Positions 9,678 through 18,481 of a DNA stretch of 64,000 bases are shown one piece after another. A model generated the notes under the pieces. It was not told the origin of the DNA. It did no database searches and saw only the letters and a list, made by a program, of their open reading frames with translations. A program made the position numbers and the translations under genes. Within the stretch, counting starts at the first letter, position 1, and each line of letters begins with the position of its first letter. The stretch lies in NCBI RefSeq assembly GCF_022569295.1, contig NZ_JAKFIA010000002.1, positions 694,001-758,000 of the forward strand, in the 5' to 3' direction. This DNA is from Pedomonas mirosovicensis. GTDB taxonomy: Bacteria; Pseudomonadota; Alphaproteobacteria; Sphingomonadales; Sphingomonadaceae.

Positions 9678-10844
9678 ATGAATAATCGCCAGATGCTGCG
9701 GTACAGCTTAGCTATGATTGCGCTGTCGGGAGGTGCTGGCGCAGCCTGGTTATTGTCCTTGCCCCCTGGGCGGAAGAGCAGAATCGCACCGCCGATCAAG
9801 CAGGCAGAAAAGGATACTATGATCGCGGCACTGAGGCCGCCAAAACGCTCGTGCCCGCTGATTGCCATCCTGGGAGCCAATGATGGCAGCGAGACGACGG
9901 ACTATCTAATGCCTTACGGCATCCTCCGGCATGCTGGGGTTGCCGACGTAATCGCGCTGGGCATGGTGCCTGGGCCGATTAGGCTTTATCCGGCGCTCAA
10001 GGTGCTGCCCCAGGCAACGGTTGCTCATTTCGATGCAAGACATCCAGAAGGGGCTGATTATGTGATCGTTCCTGCTATGCGCCGCGATGATGACCCGGCA
10101 ATCCTGAGATGGATCAAGCACCAATCGAGCAAGGGAGCGACTATTATTGGCGTTTGTGCCGGGGCCAAGGTTGTCGCAAATGCAGGATTACTTGATGGAA
10201 GATGGGCAACGACGCATTGGTATTATCTGGATACGATGCGCGCCAGGCACCCTGCGATCCATTACATTCCTGACCGCCGATTGGTGGTGGATCGGGGCGT
10301 GTTGACGACAACGGGCATCACGGCCTCGATACCCTTATCGCTCACCTTGATCGAGGCCATTGCGGGGCGGGAGCTTGCCAGCGCTATCGCTGAAAATCTT
10401 GGCGTTACGGACTGGGACGCGCGCCACGACAGCAGCGCCTTTCAGTTTGCGCGCCCGTTCGCGTTGACGGCAATATGCAACCGGCTCAGCTTCTGGAAGC
10501 ATGAATGGCTTGGCCTGATGCTTGAAGCAGACACGGATGAAGTGTCGCTTGCCCTGCTCGCTGATGCCTGGTCCCGCACCTATCGCTCCAGCGTGGTGAC
10601 GCTCGCTTCTGCGGCTGGAGTGCTGCCAACCCGTCATGGTCTACTTGTCCTGCCCGATCGGGCCCTTATCGACTGGCCTGGGAAACAGCGGGTCATGCTC
10701 GTTGCCCGCCAAAAGCCCGCCCAGGTTCTGGACGAAGCACTTCTCGCAATCGCTGCCCGCTATGGTGAACGAACGGCTGATTTCGTCGCCATGCAGCTGG
10801 AATACAGTAGGGAAAGCCCACAGTCATGGGCCAATGAAACTTAG
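9678..10844 (+). CDS. DJ-1/PfpI (class I amidotransferase-like) domain protein, membrane anchored
   Basis: 388 residues. An N-terminal hydrophobic segment (about 9-29) suggests a membrane anchor or signal peptide, and a DJ-1/PfpI domain covers about 58-240. The nucleophile-elbow cysteine is Cys160 in GVCAGAKVVANAGLLDGR, followed by TTHW. This layout resembles the sensor half of GATase1-AraC regulators, but the C-terminal 130 residues show no recognisable helix-turn-helix; they are helical and unknown to me. It may be a periplasmic or membrane ligand-binding or hydrolase-like protein. No operon partner on either side. Confidence 0.75.
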   Translation: MNNRQMLRYSLAMIALSGGAGAAWLLSLPPGRKSRIAPPIKQAEKDTMIAALRPPKRSCPLIAILGANDGSETTDYLMPYGILRHAGVADVIALGMVPGPIRLYPALKVLPQATVAHFDARHPEGADYVIVPAMRRDDDPAILRWIKHQSSKGATIIGVCAGAKVVANAGLLDGRWATTHWYYLDTMRARHPAIHYIPDRRLVVDRGVLTTTGITASIPLSLTLIEAIAGRELASAIAENLGVTDWDARHDSSAFQFARPFALTAICNRLSFWKHEWLGLMLEADTDEVSLALLADAWSRTYRSSVVTLASAAGVLPTRHGLLVLPDRALIDWPGKQRVMLVARQKPAQVLDEALLAIAARYGERTADFVAMQLEYSRESPQSWANET

Positions 10845-11530
10845 GACGACTGGATTATCAACATGAAAGGAGCAGGGCCTGCTGCGTTTAGGTGCGAAAA
10901 AATACTGCTTCCTCATGCTGCCGACTTCTCTTCAACCTATGGTAACAAATCTTTTAAAAATATTCAGAAAACTTTAACTTAAGGCGCTAAAGGGCGGGGG
11001 CCAGGCGTTGTTTGACAGTTGCAGTAATCCGGAAAGCGCGGTGAGACGTCCTTCTTTCGGCTTGGCAGGACGTAAGCGCGCGCCGGGGCTTGAGGAGTAG
11101 AGGGGCATGACAGCAAGGGATAAGCAATTCACGGCTAGCCGCCCGGTGCAACTCGAAGTAAGCGGGCCTGCCACCAGCTGCCAAGGCGCGGCGCCATGGC
11201 CCGAGTTCCCATCGCAAAGGCGAACCGAACTCACGAATTTCGCCCGCGCCTATCGGGTGGCGCAGCGGATCCACGAGGTGCGTGGCATTCCGGTGGCCGT
11301 GCTGCAGCAGCAGTGTTCCTTCCAATCGCATTGCATCGTCTGGGGCAATGACATTTTCCGCCTGCAGCATGAAGGCAACGACCCTGTCCCTTACAAGGTT
11401 GTTACTGTTTTGTTCTGAAAAGCTGCAATCCATCCATAAGCACAGCAACGTTGTCTCATTCTCGCGCCTGATTGCGACAAGAGATAATTCCAGATCGTCT
11501 GAAGTGAAACTTGGTGTCCACCGGCAATCG
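10845..11530. other. Intergenic region with one doubtful ORF
   Basis: About 690 bp between the DJ-1 protein gene and the ZIP transporter gene. The first 140 bp are AT-rich. Several overlapping reading frames occur on both strands in the rest. Only the plus-strand frame at 11107-11418 has a good ribosome binding site, and it is listed as a low-confidence gene. Confidence 0.5.
11107..11418 (+). CDS. Hypothetical protein (doubtful)
   Basis: 103 codons, ATG preceded by GGAG and AGAGGGG. The product has no membrane segment or motif that I recognise; a short helical part (RRTELTNFARAYRVAQRIHE) is followed by a beta-rich tail. A minus-strand frame (10987-11556) overlaps all of it and runs into the ZIP gene, so coding on either strand is uncertain. 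Confidence 0.3.
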   Translation: MTARDKQFTASRPVQLEVSGPATSCQGAAPWPEFPSQRRTELTNFARAYRVAQRIHEVRGIPVAVLQQQCSFQSHCIVWGNDIFRLQHEGNDPVPYKVVTVLF

Positions 11531-12277
11531 TCATAAGCTGCTATGTGATAGAGCAAAGGCTGCGAGCAATCCTACAACAACGAGCATTCCCGTGCCACCA
11601 TGCTCCTCTTCCACAGCTTCCGGCAGCATGGTGTCTGCAATCATTGCCAGGAGTGCTCCGGCCGCCACGGCATTGACCGCTGCGATCGACGAGGGGGCAG
11701 CATCGCCAAGGAGGGCAGCGCCGGTCGCAGCGGCACATGTGGAGAGAGCAACCACGCCTGTCCACAGCCCGAAGACGTAAAGTCTGCTGCGTCCGGCCTT
11801 CTTCATGCCGATCGCGCTTGTCATGCCTTCGGGCAGGTTAGACAGGAATATGGCAGCCAGCATGGCGAGGCTGACGCTTCCCCCTGTCAAGAGGCCGACG
11901 CCGAGCACGATAGACTCCGGCACACCATCAAGCAAAGAGCCAATGGCGATGGCCATGCCGCCTCCAGCCTGATCCTTCTGCTGATCGCCCGATCGTTTCC
12001 GATGCTTGCCGCCACCTTTGTTAACGAGCCAATTGGCGATCGTATAGGCGGCTGAGCCGGCGAGGGCGCCGCCGATGATCGGCCACAGTCCACCTTGCTG
12101 AAATCCCTCCATAATCAGGTCGTAGGCAACAGCAGAGATGAGGACCCCGCAACCAAAAGCCATAATGCCGGCAGTTAGCCGCGTGGGGAGCTTTAGGAGA
12201 TAGCCCAGGAGTGCCCCAACAAGCAGCGAAGATGCCCCAAGCAGTGACCAGAGTCCGGCCTGTGCCCACAGTGGCAT
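11531..12277 (-). CDS. ZIP family metal (zinc/iron) transporter
   Basis: 248 residues, about seven to eight membrane segments. The ZIP metal-site signatures in the central helices are visible: GSLLDGVPESIVLG and FLSNLPEGMTSA (about 111-160). The hydrophilic loop between segments III and IV (KGGGKHRKRSGDQQ) is basic and has a single His rather than a histidine-rich metal loop. Expected to import divalent metal into the cytoplasm. Divergent from the FNT gene at 12549 with about 270 bp between them; no Fur or Zur box was recognised there. Confidence 0.88.
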   Translation of the reverse strand: MPLWAQAGLWSLLGASSLLVGALLGYLLKLPTRLTAGIMAFGCGVLISAVAYDLIMEGFQQGGLWPIIGGALAGSAAYTIANWLVNKGGGKHRKRSGDQQKDQAGGGMAIAIGSLLDGVPESIVLGVGLLTGGSVSLAMLAAIFLSNLPEGMTSAIGMKKAGRSRLYVFGLWTGVVALSTCAAATGAALLGDAAPSSIAAVNAVAAGALLAMIADTMLPEAVEEEHGGTGMLVVVGLLAAFALSHSSL

Positions 12278-12548
12278 TGCAATGCTCCCTATAGTGGCAG
12301 GCGAGTAACTGTTGGTCTCCTTCAGTGCTCGCGCAAGAGCCTAGGCAGGCCTGAAGCGAAGCCGGGCCGTCTTGGCAATGCCGATATCGCTTCCCAATGC
12401 CTGCGTTATGCATGGAAGGTCAGGGGAACACGACAATAAGGCCAGAGTTCCCTTATTCTGTGAGGCGAGGGAGCGTATTTGGGCATTGTCCTGATGGCAA
12501 GGAAGGGCTGTCGAAACGGCCATACGGATGAAGCATGGGGACGTTCAT

Positions 12549-13388
12549 ATGGAACGTGATGACGAATCCGATACGTTTGAGGCGACAGAGGCTCTCTCTC
12601 CACGCGAGGAACATGAGGCCACCAAGCGCACGAGCCCAAATGCTATCATCATTCACGAGGCAATCCGCCGGGAGGGGGAGGAAGAGCTGGCTCGCCCCGT
12701 ATCATCGCTCGCTTGGTCGGGGTTGGCAGCGGGGCTTTCCATGGGGCTCTCGCTGATGGGCGAGGGGCTATTGCACGCGGCCTTGCCAGATGCGCCCTGG
12801 CGCAAGCTGATCGCCAGCTTCGGCTATTCGCTTGGCTTCGTGGCGGTCGTGCTGGGTCGCCAGCAATTGTTTACAGAAAACACCCTGACCGGCGTCGTTC
12901 CAGTTCTGCATGCAAAGACGCTGGGAGCCATCGGCGCGCTGGCCCGGTTATGGAGTGTCGTATTCCTGGCCAATATAACAGGCACTATCCTCTTTGCCCT
13001 AGTGGTCTCGTACGCGCACCTGTTCGATGCGGATGTGTACCAGGCATTTGAGGAAATTGGCGTGCGGGCTGTGGAAAGCGGGTTCTGGACTACGTTTGTA
13101 CGGGCGATCGTTGCCGGCTGGATGATCGCCCTGATGGTATGGCTGCTGCCGGCCGCTGGCACAGCCCGTCTTTTTGTTGTTATCCTACTGACCTACTTCG
13201 TTGGCCTTGGTCATCTTGCCCATGTGATTGCCGGTTCGGCAGAGGTCGCCTATGTCGCCCTCGTTGGTGCGATCGGATGGGATTCCTATTTTCTGGAGTT
13301 TCTGCTGCCAACCCTGCTCGGCAACACGCTGGGTGGCGGAATTCTGGTTGCAACCCTTAACCATGCACAAGTGCGCGCCGAATTGTAA
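12549..13388 (+). CDS. Formate/nitrite transporter family protein (YfdC-like)
   Basis: 279 residues from an ATG with GGGGA 8 bp upstream; an in-frame ATG at 12528 would add seven residues. A charged cytosolic N-terminus (about 60 residues) is followed by six membrane helices. The FNT fold is visible in SFGYSLGFVAVVLGRQQLFTENTLTGVVPVL and LTYFVGLGHLAHVIAGSAEV, including the conserved pore-lining GLGHxxHVIAGS. The E. coli YfdC branch has no firmly known substrate, so formate or nitrite transport should not be assumed. Stands alone. Confidence 0.87.
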   Translation: MERDDESDTFEATEALSPREEHEATKRTSPNAIIIHEAIRREGEEELARPVSSLAWSGLAAGLSMGLSLMGEGLLHAALPDAPWRKLIASFGYSLGFVAVVLGRQQLFTENTLTGVVPVLHAKTLGAIGALARLWSVVFLANITGTILFALVVSYAHLFDADVYQAFEEIGVRAVESGFWTTFVRAIVAGWMIALMVWLLPAAGTARLFVVILLTYFVGLGHLAHVIAGSAEVAYVALVGAIGWDSYFLEFLLPTLLGNTLGGGILVATLNHAQVRAEL

Positions 13389-13540
13389 CGTGAACAGAGC
13401 TTTTGGTGGACCATCGTCAGGGCGTAAACACAAGCGCATCATGGCGGAGGTGCCAATCAGCGTCGATCTGACAACCAATCGCCCGGCCGGGCCGTCAAGC
13501 TCAGTGGTGAACTGTGGAGGATTGCGGCCGCGCCCAAGCC

Positions 13541-14866
13541 TCACAGTAGCGGCGCGCTCACTGGCGCACGCAGGCGTGGTAGACGGCCATAGGCGATCGC
13601 TCGCAACAGCCACTCGGCAGGGCCTATCGAGAAGTGCCTCAACCACCAGAGGCAGAAGGTGCCGCTGACGAACCAAATCGCAGCGCTAATTGCGGCGAGC
13701 GCGGCATAGCCAAAGGTGCCGAAAGTGCCGAAGCCGTAGAACAGGGTGGAGGTCAGGAGTGACTGGAGCGTATAGGCTGTCAGGGCCATGCGGCCGAGGG
13801 CCTCGAGGAAGCCAGAACGCGCTGGCGCTCTTTGCTGAAACAGCAGCGCGATAAGGCCAATATAACCGAGGGTGAGGGCGAGACGTGCCGGCTCGTAGCT
13901 GGCTGAACGCAGTAGCGAAACCGAAAGGTTCAGGCGGTGAATGTCGAGCTCGAAACCCGTTCGGGCCTGCCAGAGAAAATCTAACGTGCGAAGGGCCAGG
14001 CCAAAGCTGATCCCAATGGCTGCCATTTTCATATATTTCCGGAAAGAGCAGTTGCCGGTGAGCACTCCAGAGCGGAAGAGCGCCATGCCGATCAGCATGA
14101 AGCTGAGACTTTCGGCAACGCCAAGCCAGCTGTAATTCCCGAGGTGACGCGACGCCCATCCGGCCGCGCTCCAGGAAAGGAGCGGCCCAAGATTCGTTCT
14201 TTGGTCGATCTCTGCGCGGCGGGCCGCCTCGCCTGGGTAAACGGAGTTCTTTACTTCCTGTGCCGTCTCCAAGGCCGTTTTTTGTTCTTGGGTTAGCGTT
14301 TGTCCCTGTTGTTGCGCTAGCTCCGCCGTTGCTGCGAGCTGGTAGCGGGCAACCCAGGTGCCGGTATCGTAGGCGCGAAATGCGCTGAGGGAGGCAAGAA
14401 TGATGAGGGCCGCTATCCAGAGCGTTGCTGGCCTTGCGCTTCGGAAGGCCAGCAGGGCAAAGCCGGCAACACCATAAGTCCATAAAATCTCGCCTGGCCA
14501 CAGAAGCAAGGCGAAATGAATAACGCCGAAGAGAAGCAGGGCGAGACAGCGTCGGGTCCAGATATCGATTGGCGCCACCTGGGGAGTATCTCCCTCTGTG
14601 CGCCGGAGCATCATCAGCATTCCCGCGCCAAACAGAAGCGTGAAAAGGCCGCGCATGGCGCCTTCAAGGAACAGACGCTGGATGCTCCAGCCGATCCAGT
14701 TCGCATCCAGGCGGGCGGGAAAGGTCCGGCCCTCAGTGCCGCCGACCGTGCCCATGACGATGATGTTGACCGGTAGAATGCCGCAGACGGCAATGCCGCG
14801 CAGATAATCAAGAAGGCGGATTCGCTTATCCGCAGGCGTTGGGCCCAGAGATCGCTCTGCGCTCAT
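13541..14866 (-). CDS. DUF418 family membrane protein
   Basis: 441 residues from the ATG at 14866, which follows a strong GGGAGGAGGTATA site; a longer frame to 14899 lacks such a site. Begins RIRLLDYLRGIAVCGILPVN, the DUF418 signature, and has about nine to ten membrane segments. A soluble loop of about 70 residues (LAQQQGQTLTQEQKTALETA) lies in the middle. The family resembles acyltransferase-3 membrane proteins and its role is unknown. Divergent from the TetR gene at 15084. Confidence 0.88.
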   Translation of the reverse strand: MSAERSLGPTPADKRIRLLDYLRGIAVCGILPVNIIVMGTVGGTEGRTFPARLDANWIGWSIQRLFLEGAMRGLFTLLFGAGMLMMLRRTEGDTPQVAPIDIWTRRCLALLLFGVIHFALLLWPGEILWTYGVAGFALLAFRSARPATLWIAALIILASLSAFRAYDTGTWVARYQLAATAELAQQQGQTLTQEQKTALETAQEVKNSVYPGEAARRAEIDQRTNLGPLLSWSAAGWASRHLGNYSWLGVAESLSFMLIGMALFRSGVLTGNCSFRKYMKMAAIGISFGLALRTLDFLWQARTGFELDIHRLNLSVSLLRSASYEPARLALTLGYIGLIALLFQQRAPARSGFLEALGRMALTAYTLQSLLTSTLFYGFGTFGTFGYAALAAISAAIWFVSGTFCLWWLRHFSIGPAEWLLRAIAYGRLPRLRAPVSAPLL

Positions 14867-15053
14867 TATACCTCCTCCCACGTGCGCCGTTCCCGCCAAG
14901 ACTTGGGATCGCGCGCATGCCCATGTTCCTCACGTGGGATCATGCACCAAATTCTAGCAATTCGGGAATGTTGTTTGTCCGTGCCCTGTCACAGCCTAAT
15001 CCGCGCTACAGACAGCATGCTGTTGGACTGGAGAGGGATGAATATATTTTGAC

Positions 15054-15073
15054 TAGTTCGTTCGATCGAACTA
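15054..15073. promoter_or_regulatory. Inverted repeat upstream of the TetR/CecR-like gene (putative operator)
   Basis: TAGTTCG-TTCGAT-CGAACTA: 7-bp arms around a centre whose inner part TTCGATCGAA is itself palindromic. It lies 10 bp before the regulator's ATG and overlaps a TTGACT (15049-15054) -35 candidate. TetR regulators of the CecR type usually repress their own operon, so this is the likely binding site. Confidence 0.6.
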
Positions 15074-15083
15074 AGTAGCCATT

Positions 15084-15745
15084 ATGGAACAGACAAGGCC
15101 CTCCTTGCCAATCGAGATGCGCCTGCTTGAGGCGGCCATCGACCAGTTTGGCCGGGAAGGACTGGATGGCGCCAGCACGCGCAAGATTGCGGCAGCCGCT
15201 GCTACTACCATGTCCGCCATCACCTACCATTATGGCGGGAAGGAAGGACTTTATCTGGCGGCAGCTCGCTATATCGCTGAACAGATTGGCCAGCGCATGG
15301 CGCCAGCGCTTGCTGCCTCAGAGGCAGGCGTCGTGGGGGAGCCGGTCTGGATGCGGCGACCAAGGCACTGTTGACCCTTATGGATCGCTTCGTTGAAGTG
15401 ATGACCGATCCGGAAAGCGAGCGGTGGGCGCGGTTCATCGTGCGGGAGCAGATGGACCCGACCGAGGCTTTCGACACCATCTTCGCGACCATGGGCGTGG
15501 TGGCGCACCGGATCGTGGCGCTTGTCGAGGCGCTTGCCGAGGGCCGGTGCGATGCGACCGAGGTGCGGCTGCGTGTACTCGCCATTATTGGCCAGGCGCT
15601 TGTCTTCAGAACCGCGCGCAGTTCTCTTCTACGCCTGACCGGATGGTGGGAAATCCACGCAGATGGCGTTGCCGCCATTCAGCGGGTTGTGCGGGCCCAT
15701 ACGCTGGCAATCGTCCACTGTAGTTTTAGAGAGGCAGACCAATGA
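15084..15745 (+). CDS. TetR family regulator, CecR (YbiH)-like (single-base frameshift)
   Basis: About 220 residues once a base is added. The N-terminal TetR helix-turn-helix is clear (AAIDQFGREGLDGASTRKIA, then MSAITYHYGGKEGLYLAAARYIAEQIG). The C-terminal half, in the next frame from about 15340, reads GLDAATKALLTLMDRFVEVM and ARFIVREQMDPTEAF, as in CerR/CecR-type regulators. The frames join at the G5 run 15335-15339, which is one base short. The ATG has no Shine-Dalgarno sequence and lies just downstream of a TAAGTA -10 candidate, so it may be leaderless. Its stop overlaps the ybhG start; E. coli cecR-ybhGFSR has the same order. Confidence 0.85.
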
Positions 15746-16755
15746 ATAGCCGCCGCCGCGCCATCATTCTTCTCATAGTTGTAGGAGTGATGATTGCGGC
15801 GGCGGTTGTCACGCGGGGCTTTGGCCTTTGGGCAAAGGATAAGGACGAGAGCCTCATCCTCTACGGCAACGTGGATATTCGGGAGGTGAATCTCGGCTTC
15901 CGAGTCGGCGGGCGGATCGAGACCATGGCGGTCGATGAGGGCGCCGAGGCAGCGCAGGGCATGGTGTTGGCACAGCTTGATCCCGTGCCGTTCCGGGATG
16001 CGCTTGCCGCGGCCGAGGCGCAGGTGGCGGTTGCCCGGGCCGAACTCGAGAAGCGTCGGGCAGGTAATAGGCCTCAGGAGATCGCTCAGGCTAAAGCTGC
16101 GGTTGCGGCGCGCCAGGCGGCGCTCGCCCGCGCTCGGGAAAGCTTTGAGCGCCGCCGCGGGCTGGTTGCCAACGGCGCGGTTTCGAAGGCAGCTTTTGAG
16201 GCTGCCGAGGCGGAATATCTTGCGGCGCAAGCTGAGCTGCGATCGGCCGAGCAGCTGCTGTCGTTGCAGCAGGCCGGGTTCCGCCGTGAGGATATTGCCG
16301 CGGCCGAGGCGCAACTGGCCGCCGCCATTGCCGAGCGGGACCGGGCACGCACTAGTCTTCAGGATGCAACGCTGCGAGCTCCTTCACCCGGTACCATCCT
16401 GACCCGCGCGCGTGAGCCGGGTGCCATCGTGCAACCGGGGGAGACGGTTTTCACCCTGACCATTGACCGGCCGGTACGCGTGCGCGCCTATGTGCCAGAG
16501 CCGGACCTTGGCCGTATCGCGCCGGGCATGCGGGTTGAAGTTACAAGTGACGGTAACCCAAAAACTTATCATGGCATCATCGGCTTTGTCTCGCCGACGG
16601 CCGAGTTTACGCCGAAGACAGTGCAGACGGAGGATTTGCGGACGGATCTTGTCTTCCGCCTGCGGATCAATGTCACCGATGCTGATAATCGCCTGCGCCA
16701 GGGTCAGCCGGTGACGGTCAAGATCGTTGGTCTGCACCCGGAGGCGCAACGCTGA
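15742..16755 (+). CDS. ybhG: HlyD/YbhG-type membrane fusion protein of ABC efflux system
   Basis: 337 residues. One N-terminal membrane anchor (about 7-25), a lipoyl/barrel-sandwich half (YGNVDIREVNLGFRVGGRIE), a long alanine-rich coiled coil (about 85-205, AQVAVARAELEKRR to ERDRARTSL), the second lipoyl half (LRAPSPGTILTRAREPGAIV) and a beta-barrel domain. It bridges the inner-membrane ABC pump and the outer-membrane channel. ATG overlaps the regulator stop (ATGA). In E. coli this system affects sensitivity to cephalosporins and chloramphenicol; its substrate here is unknown. Confidence 0.93.
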   Translation: MNSRRRAIILLIVVGVMIAAAVVTRGFGLWAKDKDESLILYGNVDIREVNLGFRVGGRIETMAVDEGAEAAQGMVLAQLDPVPFRDALAAAEAQVAVARAELEKRRAGNRPQEIAQAKAAVAARQAALARARESFERRRGLVANGAVSKAAFEAAEAEYLAAQAELRSAEQLLSLQQAGFRREDIAAAEAQLAAAIAERDRARTSLQDATLRAPSPGTILTRAREPGAIVQPGETVFTLTIDRPVRVRAYVPEPDLGRIAPGMRVEVTSDGNPKTYHGIIGFVSPTAEFTPKTVQTEDLRTDLVFRLRINVTDADNRLRQGQPVTVKIVGLHPEAQR

Positions 16756-16756
16756 C

Positions 16757-18481
16757 ATGGCCGAAGCTATCGCCCGTGCCGTTGGTGTCACCAAGCGTTT
16801 CGGCGAGACCGGGCCGCCGGCCCTCAATTCAGTTGATATGGATATTGCAGCCGGTCACATGACCGGTCTCGTTGGTCCGGATGGCGCGGGCAAGACCACG
16901 CTTATTCGGCTGCTCGCAGGCTTGATCGATCCGGATGAAGGGGAGGTCTCCGTCCTTGGGTGTCCGGCGGTCAGCACCGATCGGTCGGCCATTGGTTATA
17001 TGCCGCAGCGCTTCGGCCTCTATGAGGACCTGAGTGTTCTTGAAAATCTGCGGCTTTATGCAGATCTGCGCGGCCTTGACCCGGCCTTGCGCGAGGATGT
17101 GTTGGAGCGGCTGCTCGAATTCACGGACCTGGGTCGGTTTCAGGCACGCCATGCCGGCCAACTATCGGGCGGCATGAAGCAAAAGCTGGGTCTGGCCTGC
17201 GCTCTTGTCAGAACCCCGAAGCTCCTGTTGCTTGATGAACCCGGCGTTGGTGTTGATCCGGTTGCGCGCCGCGAACTCTGGGCCATGGTGCAAGAGCTGG
17301 CGGGCGAGGGGATGGGTGTTCTGTGGTCGACGGCCTATCTCGATGAGGCCGAGAAATGCGACACGGTTTTTCTCCTGAACGAAGGGCAGCTTTTGTTCAG
17401 CGGGCCGCCGGACCGGCTGACAGCCCGCGTGGACGGGCGAACCTTCCGGCTCGCCTTGCCCCAGGAAGAACGGCGGCCTTTGCTCGAGCGGATCACGGCA
17501 AAGGCGGAAATCACCGATGCGATCATCCAAGGCAGCGCCATCCGTTTCCTGACCGCGCAGCATGCACCGCCTGAAGCCGCCGCACTCGGCGCTTCTTCCA
17601 GCGAGCGGATTGAGAGCGTGTCTCCGCGCTTTGAGGATGCCTTCATCGATGTGCTGGGTGGGGCTCCAGGGGGCGCGAGCCCTTTGGCGCAACACTATCG
17701 GTGGGTGCCGGAGACTGACCAACCGGCCATCGAGGCGCGGGGGCTGACCAAAACGTTCGGCGCGTTCACAGCAGCCAAGGATATCACCTTCTCCGTTCCG
17801 CGCGGGCAGATCTTTGGCCTGCTTGGCCCCAACGGCGCGGGCAAATCCACCACCTTTAAAATGCTCTGCGGCCTGCTGACGCCAACCTCCGGCGAGGGCA
17901 AGGTCGCAGGTCATGACCTGCGGACGGCACGGGCGGATGCGCGCCAGTCTCTCGGCTACATGGCTCAGAAGTTCTCGCTCTACGGCGATCTCAGCGTTCA
18001 GCAGAATTTGGACTTCTTTGGCGGAGTCTATGGTCTTAATCGTTCTGCCCGGCGCGAAGCGATTGACCGAGCCATCGAGATCTTTGAGCTGGAGCGTTAC
18101 CTCACGACGAACGCCGGCACGCTGCCGCTCGGCCTCAAGCAGCGTCTGGCGCTTGCCTGCGCGGTCCTTCACGAGCCGCCCGTGCTGTTCCTCGACGAGC
18201 CGACATCGGGTGTCGACCCGGTCACCCGCCGGGAGTTCTGGGGACACATCAACGGGCTGGTGCAGCGGGGCGTGACGGTTCTGGTGACGACCCACTTCAT
18301 GGAGGAAGCGGAATATTGTGATCGCATTGCGCTTATTTACCGAGCGCGGGAGATCGCCATCGGCACACCCGACGATCTGAAGGCTCGGGCTACCACACTC
18401 ACAAGCCTTGCCGATCCGACGATGGAGGATGCATTCATCGCGCTTATCAAGGCCTGCGAGCAGGAGGTGGAGGCAGCATGA
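16757..18481 (+). CDS. ybhF: Double-domain ABC transporter ATPase (YbhF-like)
   Basis: 574 residues from the ATG just after the ybhG stop; a longer frame from 16727 would overlap ybhG. Two complete nucleotide-binding domains are in tandem. The first has Walker A GPDGAGKTT, signature LSGGMKQKLGLA and Walker B LLLLDEPGVGVDP. The second, from about residue 320, has GPNGAGKSTTFKML, the degenerate signature LPLGLKQRLALA and LFLDEPTSGVDP. It powers drug or metabolite export through the YbhS/YbhR permeases. Its TGA overlaps the ybhS ATG. Confidence 0.95.
   Translation: MAEAIARAVGVTKRFGETGPPALNSVDMDIAAGHMTGLVGPDGAGKTTLIRLLAGLIDPDEGEVSVLGCPAVSTDRSAIGYMPQRFGLYEDLSVLENLRLYADLRGLDPALREDVLERLLEFTDLGRFQARHAGQLSGGMKQKLGLACALVRTPKLLLLDEPGVGVDPVARRELWAMVQELAGEGMGVLWSTAYLDEAEKCDTVFLLNEGQLLFSGPPDRLTARVDGRTFRLALPQEERRPLLERITAKAEITDAIIQGSAIRFLTAQHAPPEAAALGASSSERIESVSPRFEDAFIDVLGGAPGGASPLAQHYRWVPETDQPAIEARGLTKTFGAFTAAKDITFSVPRGQIFGLLGPNGAGKSTTFKMLCGLLTPTSGEGKVAGHDLRTARADARQSLGYMAQKFSLYGDLSVQQNLDFFGGVYGLNRSARREAIDRAIEIFELERYLTTNAGTLPLGLKQRLALACAVLHEPPVLFLDEPTSGVDPVTRREFWGHINGLVQRGVTVLVTTHFMEEAEYCDRIALIYRAREIAIGTPDDLKARATTLTSLADPTMEDAFIALIKACEQEVEAA

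Noticed and set aside
10987-11556. 189-codon minus-strand frame
   Set aside because: Overlaps the ZIP gene end and the plus-strand frame with the better ribosome binding site; no domain recognised.
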